From: Paulinella micropora
Lineage: Eukaryota > Cercozoa > Imbricatea > Euglyphida
Assembly (NCBI GenBank): GCA_009731375.1
Contig: BJOX01000054.1
Location: 1,032,240 to 1,096,239 of the forward strand
Length of the DNA stretch: 64,000 nt
Reading direction: 5' to 3'
A program made the position numbers and the translations under genes. Below the pieces are notes generated by a model that did no database searches, was not told where the DNA came from, and worked only from the letters and a program-made list of their open reading frames with translations. Shown here piece by piece: positions 8,713 through 20,200 of this stretch (position 1 is its first letter; the number at the start of each line of letters is the position of its first letter).

Positions 8713-9215
8713 TCTGACCAGGCTGGTGGAGGTAAATCAGTCATGCGGTGCGGCCGCGATGACCAGAAGGGCTATGACGATGACCCGCACTGAGACTAGA
8801 GAGCTCGCTTTCACGCCATCTAAGCAAAAGCAAGCAGGGTTTTGAGGTCTTACGAGAAAGGATTACGTCAAGCACTTGGTGGTCCGACTATTGCTGTGAC
8901 CAAAACCTGCGCCAGAACCTGGGTCATGAAGATTTAGAAAGGTCTGGATGAGAGCTAAAGTAAGGAAAGAAGGAAGGAAGCTTAAGGAAGGAAGGAAGGA
9001 ATCAAGGCTAGCAAGCAAGGAAGGAATTCGAAGGAAGAAAGGAAGGAAGGAAGGAAGGAAAGAGGGAAAGAAAGAAAGAAAGAAAGAAAGTAAGAAAGAA
9101 AGAAAGAAAGAAAGAAAGATCTAGAATTCGAAAGAAAGAAAGAAAGATCTAGAATTCGAAAGAAAGAAAGAAAGAAGGAAAGAAAGAAAGAAAGAAAGAA
9201 AGAAGAGATTCAAAT
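8549..9215. repeat. Poly-A, (GAA)n and (GAAA)n/(GGAA)n purine tracts
   Basis: A run of about 38 A is followed by GAA repeats to 8710. Then come about 230 bp of unique sequence without a recognisable gene, and GGAA/GAAA repeats from about 8950. The motif AGATCTAGAATTCG occurs twice within the GAAA repeat (near 9117 and 9146). From 9216 to 9480 I see nothing identifiable. Confidence 0.8.
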
Positions 9216-9489
9216 TCAGAATCATACTCGCTTTTTTCGAACAACCTTTCTTGCTGCTCCCGCTGCCAGCAGATTCTTTCTCTTTGCTCAACAGCAGGTC
9301 AGACTCAACAGGCTGCTCAAAGGAGCTCAGTTCCCCCGAAATTGAATGGTCGTGTATGTCCTAACGGTACTGAACCTTTGAAAAGGGTTTTCGAAGCAGG
9401 TCGAAGAGAATCAAAAAGAGTTTTTTTGGACCCGCCCTAATTCGGGTTTTGGGGTAACACCCCAAATTTGGATGCTGTCACTGCTCTTT

Positions 9490-9798
9490 ACGTATGTATG
9501 TATGTAGGTATGTATGTATGTATGTATGCATGCATGTATGCATGCATGTATGTATGTATGTATGTATGTATGCAAGCATGCATGCATGCATCATGTATGT
9601 ATGTATGTATGTATGTATGTATGACATATGTATGTATGTATGTATGCATTTATGTATGTATGTATGTATGTATGTATGTATGTGTGTATGTATGTATGTG
9701 TGTATGTATGTATGTGTGTGTATATGTGTGTGTGTGTATGTATCTATGTATGTATGTATGTATGTAGGTATGTATGTATATATGTGTAGGTATACATG

Positions 9799-9831
<33 letters not shown>

Positions 9832-10252
9832 GTATATGTATGTATGTGTATGTATGTGTATGTATGTATATATGCTTGCATGTATGCATGTATGTATGTA
9901 TGTATGTAGGTATGTATGTATGTTTGTATGTATGCATGCATGTATGCATGCATGCATGCATGCATGCATGTATGTATGCATGTATGCATGTATGTATGTA
10001 TGTATGTGTGCATGTATGCATGCATGTATGCATGCATGTATGTATGCATGTATGTATGCATGTATGTATGCATGTATGTATGTATGTATGTATGCATGTA
10101 TGCATGTATGCATGTATCATGTATGTATGTATATATGCATGTATGCATGTATCATGTATGTATGTATATATGCATGTATGTATGTATGTATGTATGTATG
10201 TATGCATGTATGCATGTATGTATGTATGTATGTATGCATGTATATATGTCTT
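9490..10252. repeat. (ATGT)n/(ATGC)n microsatellite, 0.76 kb
   Basis: Continuous tetranucleotide repeat with TGTATGCA variants. All open frames through it are artefacts of the period-4 sequence. Part of it (from 9977) recurs at 25504-25776. Confidence 0.95.
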
Positions 10253-10310
10253 TCCCCTTTCTCCCTCTCTCCCTCTCTCCGTCTCTCCTCTCCGTCTCTC
10301 CTCTCTCCCC

Positions 10311-10356
<46 letters not shown>

Positions 10357-10396
10357 TCCTCTCTCTCTCTCCGAGGCTCTCTCTCTCTCTCTCTCA

Positions 10397-10427
<31 letters not shown>

Positions 10428-10433
10428 TCGCTC

Positions 10434-10472
<39 letters not shown>
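10253..10472. repeat. (CT)n-rich pyrimidine tract
   Basis: CTCTCT repeats with a short (CA)n. Identical sequence is present at 25780-25999. Confidence 0.95.
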
Positions 10473-10529
10473 AGGCTCTCATCATCAGCCTAACGTTATT
10501 AAGTAATATTGATCAACATAAATGATATC

Positions 10530-10790
10530 TAATAATTAGGTTTAATAATTTGGCTAACGTTAAATACTATTGAATAATAACCTTAACTAATATGGAATAA
10601 TATTGATTTAGGTTGAATAATATTGAATAATATCATCATTGAATAATATTGAATAATATCATCATTGAATAATATTGAATAATATCGAAGCATAATATTG
10701 AATAGTATATATTGAATAGTATTGATTGTAGTATTAACTTAGTTAGTAAAAAAATACTAATTAAATAATATTGATCAAGATCATATTATC
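10530..10790. repeat. AATATTG-rich degenerate tandem repeat
   Basis: Units of the type TTGAATAATATTGAATAATA, some followed by TCATCA, repeat irregularly in front of the gypsy LTR. The same block precedes the LTR at 26342, so the two LTR copies share their left flank. Confidence 0.75.
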
Positions 10791-10814
10791 ATCCAGAATC
10801 ATGTGAATACCGTA

Positions 10815-11480
10815 CTATCAGACTGAGCACTTTAACGACCGGCCAAAACCACTACCGTTGACATTATACTGTTTTTGACCGATCCGTTAGATTCTCCTCT
10901 GCACGACGTTCAAGTTCGACTTCACTAACTTGTTTTCGATTTCGTCCAGGAATGACTTCAAATGATTTAATCAAAGTTTTTACAGCAATGGCAATTTTCC
11001 CCTTCTCGGCTGCCTTTTTCCCATGATATGCCGAAAACCGCGAAATCGGTGAATTTTGGGAAACACAGTCAAGAGAACATAAACATGATATTTGCCGTAC
11101 ACTGCGTGCGTATCCATTAGGCTCAGAAAGACTTTCCCAAATGAAAGTTCAGGACTTCCACTTGAACACCAATCACTTGAACTTGAAGCCACCTTCAAGT
11201 ACTCTGCACATTTAACTTCAAGTGTTGTCTAACAGCTACTCACAATCTACGTTCAACCAAGATCGTACTTTGCAACCAAGTCTGCAAACAAGTAGAAATC
11301 TACGTAAATAAACGAAGTGACCTCTCAGCTATTTACGTGACTGGTATTTCACCTACTCTCAGGAGTTAGGGCTTTTTGCAGCCATAGAGACTTTTAGTAA
11401 GAGTTCGTTGTGTATTTATCCCTTGGGGTTGTATCCAAACTCACAATTCGAATTTCCCTTTCAAGTGGACTGAACTGCAC
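10815..11480 (+). repeat. 5' LTR of the gypsy element (3' border uncertain)
   Basis: Matches 21714-22380 and 26342-27007. It contains TATTTATCCCTTGGGGTTGT near the end. It does not begin with the usual TG. The border with the leader is not resolved because all three copies continue identically. Confidence 0.65.
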
Positions 11481-11788
11481 ACACGAGTTTTGTGTGCCCT
11501 GTCGACAGGTCGATTTGAAAGCACCTCCTACAAGAAAATACTACTCAACGAACGTGGGAGATCAGATGCCATCAAAAGCACATATGTGAGACAGATCGTT
11601 CACCTGTCTTTGCATTTTTGTATCGTCTCTCTGCTCTCCTACACTCTATGCAGTCAACCAACACAGTATGTGTCTGGTTTTGTTTGTGTTGGGGTCACCC
11701 CCTTATCACCCAGCAAGATCATCCTCTTTGCTTCTCATCGTGCTCTACAAGTGTACCAACATTACCTGGCCTACCCTGGTGACGTGGA

Positions 11789-13001
11789 ATGTTCGCAAAC
11801 TCGCGCCACGACGATCCCCTGTCGCGTCTTCGGGAGCACAAGAGGAAATGTCTGGACCCTTTTACCATCCTGGGAGTGTACCATGGTCTTCTGCCCTCCG
11901 AGAAGAAATTCCTGAAGGAAGTCGAGGAAGGGAAGTCAACTCCTCTTACTACGGACCTCTCGTGGACTCAATCAACGCAGTTCCGAGAAGATTTATTCAC
12001 TAATTACTCTGGTGAATATCGTAATATTTTACTTAAAGCAGTAAAAGATGAGCAAACTAATTTGCTTCATCTACCATTTGTACCGACACCCTCCCTAAAG
12101 TTGATGTGTAATGAGAATATAACAGCCCACGACATCTACCAGGAGTACCTTGGACCTACAGGCTCTGCAGCTCAACAAGAAGCTCTCTGGAAACAATTGG
12201 GTACTCTTATTCCTTTAGAGGAATATATTAACCATTTACCAATTACAACTTCGATGCCTGGAGCACCTGGATCACTTTCTGGATTGGTACTTCCAAACCC
12301 TGTAAGCACTCCTGTTACAGTGCCCCCATCGACCCTGATTGGTACGACTCCAGCAGCAGCCCTGGGAAGTATTCGCTTGAAACCTGCACCGCCGACTTAC
12401 CCACCGACGATCCCCACTGCCCCAGCTGCACCATCATCTGCTGCAACATCGTCCCCTGTAGTCACTCCATCGTTGGCATTTACCCCAGTTGCGATGCCCG
12501 AAGGTGCAACAACATTGGCCCCATCAGTAGGGTACCTTCGACCGCCCCTGTCGATCCGTTTGCCCGCCCTGGAAGTCTAGCAAGAGGAGCGACACCCCTG
12601 CCCCGGCGTAACCCGCATCCATCGCTTGCATCCATCCTGGCAACACGCCCACCTGCTCCGTTGGTTCAACCCCCACTGCATCAATACCGGCACGCCCAAC
12701 GCCTCGTATCTCGCTGGGTACGACATTGCAAGGTAGTAGAATCACGCTGAGCCCTCTCTTCTCCGTTGAGGAAGAAGCTTACCCGACCCTGCTCGCTGGT
12801 GGTACGAACCCCTCCGCGGAGGACCGAGGTGGGGCCCCTGTGACAGCAACAACCGGTAATGCAACAGCTGTGACTCCGGCCCTCGCGAGCTCATCATCAA
12901 GCTCATCATCGAGTTCAACATCGAGCTCAACGTCGAGTTCGTCTTCAGGCTCGTCAGCTGATCCATCGTCCTACAAGGAAAGTACTACTCAACGCAGATA
13001 G
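11789..13001 (+). pseudogene. gag: gypsy gag, N-terminal part
   Basis: The frame 11789-12580 (263 codons) begins MFANSRHDDPLSRLREHKRK. It has a helical N-terminal half (EYINHLPITTSM) and then a Pro/Thr/Ala-rich low-complexity half. The frame is lost near 12540. A third piece at 12726-13001 ends in a run of serines (14 in a row between residues 55 and 75). An identical copy with the same breaks lies at 27316-28528, and another piece at 24406-24913. The capsid core domain follows only after about 600 bp of non-coding sequence, at 13611. Confidence 0.6.
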
Positions 13002-13501
13002 GTAAATATGTGCTACTTTATTAATAATATAACACAGTCACTGTGTCAGTTGTACACAGTCCAGACACAATTAGAGGCCGTTGCTTTGGAATTGCACGGA
13101 TAAATACACCTGCTTGCATTAAATAATATCTTTTTAATATAACCGACAAAAATAAAGTTTACAAAATCGGGGCGCAAATCTGCGTTTAAACTAAAACAGA
13201 TGTGGTCAAACGGTTTTCAAAAATTAATTATACATGTCTTTAACTAGTCGTGATTCAGGCTTCAAGTTGCGGGAACTTATATTACTCGAAACCACTTAAC
13301 ACTTCATGACAACAGGTACCTATAGCCACTGATAGTATCGGGCGACGGGTGGGGGCGGGTCGAAGTGTTGGCGAATGGCTCACTGAACGTGACTTGAACT
13401 CAGGCCTGAGCCTACTCATTCAAAATCTTACGCGGAGTAAGTGTTGGCAAATGGCCCAACTTCGGAAATATTGTCCGATCACAAGTTAACTCATTAATAT
13501 T
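13002..13501. other. Non-coding stretch inside gypsy gag
   Basis: About 500 bp with no recognisable coding frame. It is identical, apart from at least one substitution, to 28529-29028. It precedes the truncated copia LTR. Confidence 0.5.
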
Positions 13502-13587
13502 TGTTATAACTAATAATCAATATTAATAGTTACATGGGCCGGCCGTATAAGATTAACGGTGTCGGTAGAGCCATTACTTATATCTGG
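13502..13587 (+). repeat. Truncated copia LTR fragment inside gypsy
   Basis: 86 bp from TGTTATAACTAATAATCAAT to the ATCTGG at 13587 equal the first 86 bp of the copia 5' LTR at 29029. After it this copy returns to gypsy gag, while the copy at 29114 continues into the full LTR. It is either a deleted solo LTR or a chimeric join made in assembly. Confidence 0.6.
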
Positions 13588-15087
13588 CGCATCATCGACA
13601 CGATGCACAAGTGCCACGGGGAGACAAAGCCGCAATGGCCCTCATGGACGCGTACTGGGCTCGTTACATTCGTGCTACCGACGATCGCACCCGCGTTTGG
13701 GGCATCATCCCGTACATGCTCATGGACTATTTTATGGAGTTGTTCAAGGGACGTCTGGACAAGGGAGACACGAAGCAACCAGCTATGCAAGCCCTCAAAC
13801 TTCGACGCTTTAAGAAGGAAAGCCTCGCAGGGTATGTAAATCGTTGCATCACAAGCTACAAAACGGCCCATGCAGCTGCAAAGCCAAACGATACCCCTCC
13901 CATACCCTGGGGTATGATACCCCCATCTTGCCCCATCCCCCCCCCCCCCCCAACCACCCCCGCCATTCATTNNNNNNNNNNGGGGGGGGGGGGGGGGGAA
14001 GATGGGGGTATGGGGCCTTGGGGTATGATACCCGGGTATGGGAGGGGTATCGTTTGGCTGTGCTGGCTACCAGACAGCCGACTTCAACCAAGTCCGCGAT
14101 GTGTCCCGGATGCTCACCCCTGGGGAATGTGATCGATGGACTCGGTACGCCGCCGAGGTATTCAACGTGCTTGGTGTAGGTAGCATGGCCCCGCGACCTC
14201 ACTGACCTTCTACCCTGGACCAACTCCCTCGGCCTCCACGTCATGCAATACTATTGGCCCTGGATGGAAAGTATTACGAAGCCCTCGTCGGCCGACACAC
14301 ACAAGCGACTGCGTAAGCGCCCTCCTCGTCCCACGCCTTCTGCCTCTGCCCGCGACTAAACCGTCAAGGTCGACACTCGCCAGAGGAACAAAAAGCGTAA
14401 GACGCAGCAGGAAAACAAGGAGTCCAAACGCCCTCCTCGTCAGAAGCGCAAAGCTGACGCCATGTCGATGGCCCAACCGGCTGCATCACCGGATCGTGGA
14501 CGCCCCAACAAGCGGACTAAGACGTACTTGGGACTCATTGTCGGTGAGTTGCTTTTCCCGTGGAGGTGCATGGAAACCCCGTCTACAGGCCAGTACACCA
14601 TGGCTCCGGGATTTGGCACTGCATTATACCAACGCTACTCGTTCAAGTTACCAACACGAGAACGCTGTTTCGCACTTCAGCACTACTTCCACCGACTCCC
14701 TTGCATTGATCCCATATGGCTGAAGATCACTGCGACGGACTCTTACTACGACATCCAAAATGTATTAGTGCGCGAACGCAGCTACCAGGCTCTGCACGGT
14801 CAACCTCCCTCCCGAGGAACTATTTCAACCATAGCTCCCTGTCCATCTACTACATTAATGGGCGTGACGAAGAATTCTTCGACAATATCCTCCAACACAA
14901 TTGGCAGGGATTAACGCGAGGAATAACAGTCAAGAAAGAGACATGGTCACTAGGAGGCCAAAACAGCACTAACCTTACCAACTACCTTCAACAGTGCCCA
15001 AACTGGATCGATCCACAGAATCCAGACGCCTCCCACTTAAAATGGCCCACTACATTTTACTGGAAGCGATACGACAATACGGAGTGA
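13588..15087 (+). pseudogene. gag: gypsy gag capsid core region, broken by a hairpin insertion
   Basis: The frame 13611-13890 contains the retrotransposon gag core (MDYFMELFKGRLDKGDTKQP, then LRRFKKESLAGYVNRC). A GC-rich palindrome at 13891-14059 then interrupts it. After the palindrome the gag frame resumes (QTADFNQVRDVSRMLTPGEC). It continues with further frameshifts through 14462-14914 and 14716-15087, with a very basic stretch near 14370-14460 (RNKKRKTQQENKESKRPPRQ). At least three breaks make it non-functional as assembled. Confidence 0.6.
13891..14059. repeat. GC-rich palindromic insertion in gag (about 169 bp, gap in the loop)
   Basis: The left arm begins CCAAACGATACCCCTCCCAT and the right arm ends with its reverse complement. 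Inner parts are also inverted (GGTATGATACCC on both sides). The centre is C-run, 10 N, G-run, which is why assembly failed there. Gag coding resumes directly after the right arm, so this is an insertion. Confidence 0.8.
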
Positions 15088-15228
15088 ATTATAGCTCAAA
15101 TCGCTATTTATCTTATCGCCAGCCAGACCGGCAAGCGCTTCAGCCGCCAACTCCACGTAGTCCACCATCCTCCGGGCACCTCCCCCTGCGACTATGACAT
15201 GGTCAACCCGTAGTCGCGAGAAAAACGT

Positions 15229-16842
15229 TTGAAAGGTTATCCTTCTGGCGTCCCATGCCTTCGCAGACGGATGAACTACCACCCCAATCCCCACATCCGG
15301 AGATGGGCCCCGGGGAACGCAGAATCGGCACCACCGGTGGATCAACATACAAACGCGGGCCGCTGGATCAATCTGAAGGCAGCCGAAACTACAGAACGCC
15401 TCCGCAAGTTCTATTGCGAAATGAAGATGTCTCAGTCGGATCTTCAAGCCAAGGCACTTCTGAACCTGCCTCTCTCGATCCACACGCTGAGTCCACTGGA
15501 AACACGCGGACACTACCGCATCGGCTTCCCCCAAGGGATGTTCATCGACCCTGGATTCGACGTGTGCATGATCCCGGATGGACAGACCGGACTACCAGGA
15601 TCCAGCAACTTCCCGATCGACGTCGAAATGCTTGACGACGCGGTATTCGTCCCAACTTCCGGCGCCAGCTCTAGCAGTTCGAGCTCTAGTTCGGGCCTCA
15701 CTCCTACCAACACCTCGGGATCGGTCCCCGCTGCGACACACGCTACACAGAGTACTGCAAGCACGCAGCCTGCACCTACTCCACCTAAAGTCTCAAAGAC
15801 AGCCTGTAACACCAGACCGCCGACTCCGTACCGGAGAAAAGACGACGACGACGATGAGTCAAAACCGGACTCGCCCAACCCGGCAAGTAGCCAACCACCT
15901 GCGGCCACATCTTCACCGTCATCGTCTTCTTCAACTGCGGCGACATCGCCGTCATCCCACTCCATGCACCTACGTTCCCGGCCAAGACAACCGAAGTACG
16001 CCCCTCTCGAATCAGCCCCTCAGCCTATCTACCCAGGTATGTTCCGTCTTGCTGCCATCAATCCCGATCTACGAACGGACATGCGCCTTAAGATTTTGAA
16101 GCAGCTCAACTTTTACGCGCACATGGACTGGATTTGTTGCGTCTCCTCTGGCGGACTCAACGCGGCTACAGCCTACCTTACAGACAAGCTAGACCCGGAT
16201 CAGCAACGCTACCTCTGGTACAACTTGGCCCATTGGATCGATGTCGGACAACGATCGGGTAAGCCTTTTCTCCAACGCGAGCTAGACTTCGACGCCGGTA
16301 CCCGACAAGATCTTCCAGATGGCCTCTTTGCCTTCCGCGCTTCACGCAAGGCATGCCTTACGCCCCATTTACCATGGTGTTTTTGCACAGCTAATCACTG
16401 CGCAGGTAGTAAGCCCTCCGATCTACCTACACATCCATCATTTTGGCTTTCCGCTATCAACCCCAGCCTACACATCTACTTACGACGGGAGATCCTTTCG
16501 GAACTCAACTACTTCAGCAACTGCGGCCTCATCATCCCGTACTCTTTGGATCGCGCTTTCTTCAACGCATTAGGAGCCATCAACGGTGTGGCAAGCGTCA
16601 AAGACAAAGAGCGCGTTTGGCGGAGACTCGCTGAACTCGTCGCAAAAGGGAAAAATAGTGTGGACCCCATTTGGTGTTCAATAGATACCGTACCATCACT
16701 CAACAGTAACCAGTTCGCCTATAATGTCCCCGACGGCGTTTTTAACAGTAACCAGTTCGCCTATAATGTCCCCGACGGCGTTTTTGCATGGCAAGCGCTT
16801 CACCCCAACAAGACACATCAAGTGTGGTGCAAGTGTGGCTAA
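15229..16842 (+). CDS. gypsy gag-like protein with a duplicated domain
   Basis: 537 codons, open throughout. A Ser/Pro/Thr-rich linker (about residues 145-250) separates an N-terminal part from two related C-terminal modules. Module 1 starts MFRLAAINPDLRTDMRLKIL and ends PDGLFAFRASRK. Module 2 starts FWLSAINPSLHIYLRREILS and ends PDGVFAWQALHP. A 42-bp unit coding NSNQFAYNVPDGVF is duplicated in tandem at about 16706-16789. Cys/His residues at the end (CFCTANHCAG, and HQVWCKCG at the C-terminus) may bind metal. I do not know this module from other gypsy elements. It precedes a basic, nucleocapsid-like stretch and pol. Confidence 0.55.
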   Translation: MKGYPSGVPCLRRRMNYHPNPHIRRWAPGNAESAPPVDQHTNAGRWINLKAAETTERLRKFYCEMKMSQSDLQAKALLNLPLSIHTLSPLETRGHYRIGFPQGMFIDPGFDVCMIPDGQTGLPGSSNFPIDVEMLDDAVFVPTSGASSSSSSSSSGLTPTNTSGSVPAATHATQSTASTQPAPTPPKVSKTACNTRPPTPYRRKDDDDDESKPDSPNPASSQPPAATSSPSSSSSTAATSPSSHSMHLRSRPRQPKYAPLESAPQPIYPGMFRLAAINPDLRTDMRLKILKQLNFYAHMDWICCVSSGGLNAATAYLTDKLDPDQQRYLWYNLAHWIDVGQRSGKPFLQRELDFDAGTRQDLPDGLFAFRASRKACLTPHLPWCFCTANHCAGSKPSDLPTHPSFWLSAINPSLHIYLRREILSELNYFSNCGLIIPYSLDRAFFNALGAINGVASVKDKERVWRRLAELVAKGKNSVDPIWCSIDTVPSLNSNQFAYNVPDGVFNSNQFAYNVPDGVFAWQALHPNKTHQVWCKCG

Positions 16843-17212
16843 GGCGATTGCCTTCACATCGACACTACTGGCGCTACAGGGATACGCAAGCCTAAACCGA
16901 AACCAGCTCGACCAGCGTTCAACAGTAGTCTTGGTGGCCAGCCCCGCTGCAAGAAGAACCGCAAACACGCGCAACGCGCTAAGCGGACCCGATATCCGCC
17001 GGCCGGCGATGGCAAGTATCAACCCGACCGGGTATATCGGACCAGCCAACAGGCCCGCACTGCCCATTATGGTCAGACAGCCCCTCGGCCCGTCCAAAGC
17101 CCGAATTACAAGCCACCTCCGCGTCCACAGCATCGCTTTGCGGCCCCAACACAGCGCCGCCACTTCTACATGTACGCTCGGTCTGGCACCGGACACCAGC
17201 AGCGATTGAATA
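16843..17212 (+). pseudogene. Basic nucleocapsid-like segment of gypsy
   Basis: After the stop of the preceding frame, an overlapping frame encodes an Arg/Lys/Gln/Pro-rich stretch (GQPRCKKNRKHAQRAKRTRY; PRPQHRFAAPTQRRHFYMYA) up to the stop before the pol frame. The composition is like a nucleic-acid-binding nucleocapsid tail, but no CCHC knuckle is visible. Confidence 0.4.
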
Positions 17213-17292
17213 CCAAACAGAGTCGGGCGTGACCACCAAGTCTGGAGCCCTCTCCAGACACCGCTCTATTCTTACCGCCGGATCCTTCCACC

Positions 17293-20200
17293 ATGGCTCT
17301 TCCCCACCGGGAAGTCACAGTCTTCGCTGTAAAAGATCCTCCATACTTCGATCCCGCCAGGGCGGGACTCGCTGCAACATGCCCGGACCCGCGCGTGCTT
17401 ACGGCAACTACGGTTAGTGGAGCACAGACCACCCCGTGGATTCTCATTTCTGAGAGACTTTGCCGCGACTTTCTAGACAAACAGGCCGCCAAACTTACCG
17501 CGCCGCCTGCGCCAAAATACGCACCTGAAGTCGTCAAATCCGGCCTCACTGCAGAACAACAACGACTTCTATGGGCCCTCCTCGGAGAATTCGACGATGT
17601 CTTCCAAGATAAAGCAGGTGTCTTCAATCACACTGTCGTGTCGCTCATCCTCAAACCGGGAGCTAAACCAATTGCGGTGCAATGCCCAAATTGGACTCCA
17701 GCGGTATACCAATACCTCAAAGGTTGGGCGATGGACGTTCTTACAGCTGGCCTCTGGTCCATGGCCTTTGCAAATTGTGCCTGGGCTAGTCGAGCCTGCC
17801 CCGTAGGAAAGTTTGAAGACTTGGCAAAGGAGATCATCCGCGACATACGCAACGTCTATGACTACCGTGGTGACAACGACAACCTCCACCTGCCTGTGCC
17901 AGGTTTACCCAGCCCGGATCAATACCGCGAACGCTTCGCGGGATGGCACTATCTCAGTTCTATCGACATGGTCGACGGCTTCACGCATCTCAGACTCAAT
18001 CCAGATGACGCTAGCCGCGATATTCTCGCTGTTTGGACACCCTTAGGACTCCTAGTTCCTAATTTTATACTTCAAGGTGTTCACCGCGCCTCGGGAGACT
18101 TTCAACGCGCTATGGATAAGTCCTTCAACCATTTGGACTTTTGGAATAAATCCGCTTCAGCCTACCTCGACGTCATCACAGACGGCTCCAACGATTTCGA
18201 TACCCATCTTCGCGAGCTCCGATGCATCTTTCAGGCTATGCGAGACTCCGGCCTCCACGGTTCGGCCCAGAAACTACGCTTAGGCTATCGCGAGCTCAAC
18301 ATTCTGCGCAAACGCTGCAGCAAGAAAGGTATCGCAGCAGATTCCTCCAAGGTCGACGCTATTCTCAAGCTGGCCGACCCATCCAACGTTTCTGAAGTCC
18401 GATCAGTCTTAGTGGCACCTCTGACCAATCTTCTCAAATCCACTCACGCTCGGCCCTCCGGTGCCCCTTACCTGACCCGAGATGAGCGGAAATGCATGAA
18501 GAAGCTCCGCCGTGTCCTCACTACGCTCCCCATTCTGGTAAAGTGTGAGCCGTCGCAACGACTCTACCTCCGGACGGACGCAAGCCAGATCGGCATTGGC
18601 GGCGCACTTCATAATGGCCCAGAGCGCAACGCTCCGGTCATCCAGTACTTCTCCCAGAAGCTTACAGACACGCAAACTCGATGGGCGACCTACGTTCGTG
18701 AAGCCTACGGCGTCATCTACGGTATTCAACAGTGCCGCTACTACATCAATGCCAGCGATCACGAACTTACCATCGTCACAGATCCCTTTTGTGGCTATGG
18801 CACACTCGCAGCCCCATGGTCGTCAACTGGGTTTCGGAGCACCTTCAGACGATTCGATTCAAAGTCGAATACCTACCAGGTAAGCATAACCAACTCCCCG
18901 ACGGTCTCTCACGTGTCCCTTGCATCGCCCCCGGCCAGCCCACCTTGATTGGCGAAGCCGGGGCGACTCTCCAGCTCTTATCCACCATTCCGGCACCCCG
19001 AGCAGGCTCCACCCTTTGGTTAGCAGTTGAAGGCACGCACGCGGCCCTGGATACCCGTCTCAAGTCTCTATCTTACCGGATCCTCCGCGGCGGCCCCACT
19101 CTACGTAGCATTCAAGCCCCATGGGACCTGGCCATCGTCATTCCCTCTGCTGAATGCTCCCCGATGGTTGCCCGCGATATGTTTGCTCTCCGCAAGCCCT
19201 TCGCTCTAGATCTGCTCATGCCTCAAGACTTGGTTCATTGCGTCCTCTATGAAACTCTTCCACAGACGATCGTCGAGCAATGCCGCAAGATCTTGTTCCT
19301 TGACGACAACCTCGTCTGGCTCGTACATGGACTTAGAATGGAGCAACACTATATCTATCCTCTCGTGGCTACATCGCATGGACAGCGCGTAACACGCCAG
19401 CAGATCATCAACGCACAACGACAGGACAGCTTCACGGCCCCTCTCTGGACCGAAGGCGTCATCTCTGTCTCCGCCGGCTCAGCCGAACTGATCCTTCGAC
19501 GAGGTATCGCAGTCACCGTTGACCCCGATCAATCTTCAGTCAAGGTTTATGTCCCAGAAGAGCTACGCCGTCCCCTCATCAATTACGCCCACCTCATGCA
19601 GAACCACGCCAAGGCTCCGACACTCGTCCCCTTTATCAAGGAGCGCTACATTTGGTTCCGCACAGACGGTACGAATATCATGCATCATGACGTCCTCGCC
19701 GCCCTCCGTGACTGCCATTTTTGCCAACTAGTCCACGCCCGCCTGACCCTTAACCACGGCCGATACTCATCGCTCACATGGACGCATCAAGGACAGGGCA
19801 TCGGCCTCGACCGCGTTCACATCGGCATCCCCGGCGTCACCTCTTCTTAGTACATACTGACCATTGTCGATCTTTTCTCGGGATTTCTCCAATTTATCCC
19901 ATGATTGCGTCTCCACATCCGCGGAAGAAACAGTGGAACTCATCCCCAATCGATGGGCCTACATCTTTGGTTTTCCGGAGTCCATCTTCTCCGATTATCA
20001 TAGTTCTTTCGTTGGCACGTTGGCCAAACGATTTAAAAATTTGCAGCGTAGCCGGCCTCGAATGGCTCACCACCGCGCCCTACTCGCATCATCAACTCGG
20101 CTACGTTGAATGCCGCCACAAAGCTATCCGCACGGCTATCCAGTCTCTCCCTAAGGCAGAAAAGACCAACTGGCCCAGCATCATCCCTTCTCTCTCCTTC

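Noticed and set aside
9110-9165. AGATCTAGAATTC (overlapping restriction sites) as cloning-vector or linker remains, also GCGGCCGC near 8750
   Set aside because: No other vector sequence is seen, and the motif sits within a GAAA repeat as part of the repeat unit.
9468-10525. Long open frames (up to 343 codons) through ATGT repeats
   Set aside because: A period-4 repeat free of stops gives open frames on both strands; the products are Met/Tyr/Val/Cys or His/Thr/Ile repeats with no gene features. The same holds for 25402-26052, 58374-59384 and 61557-63758.
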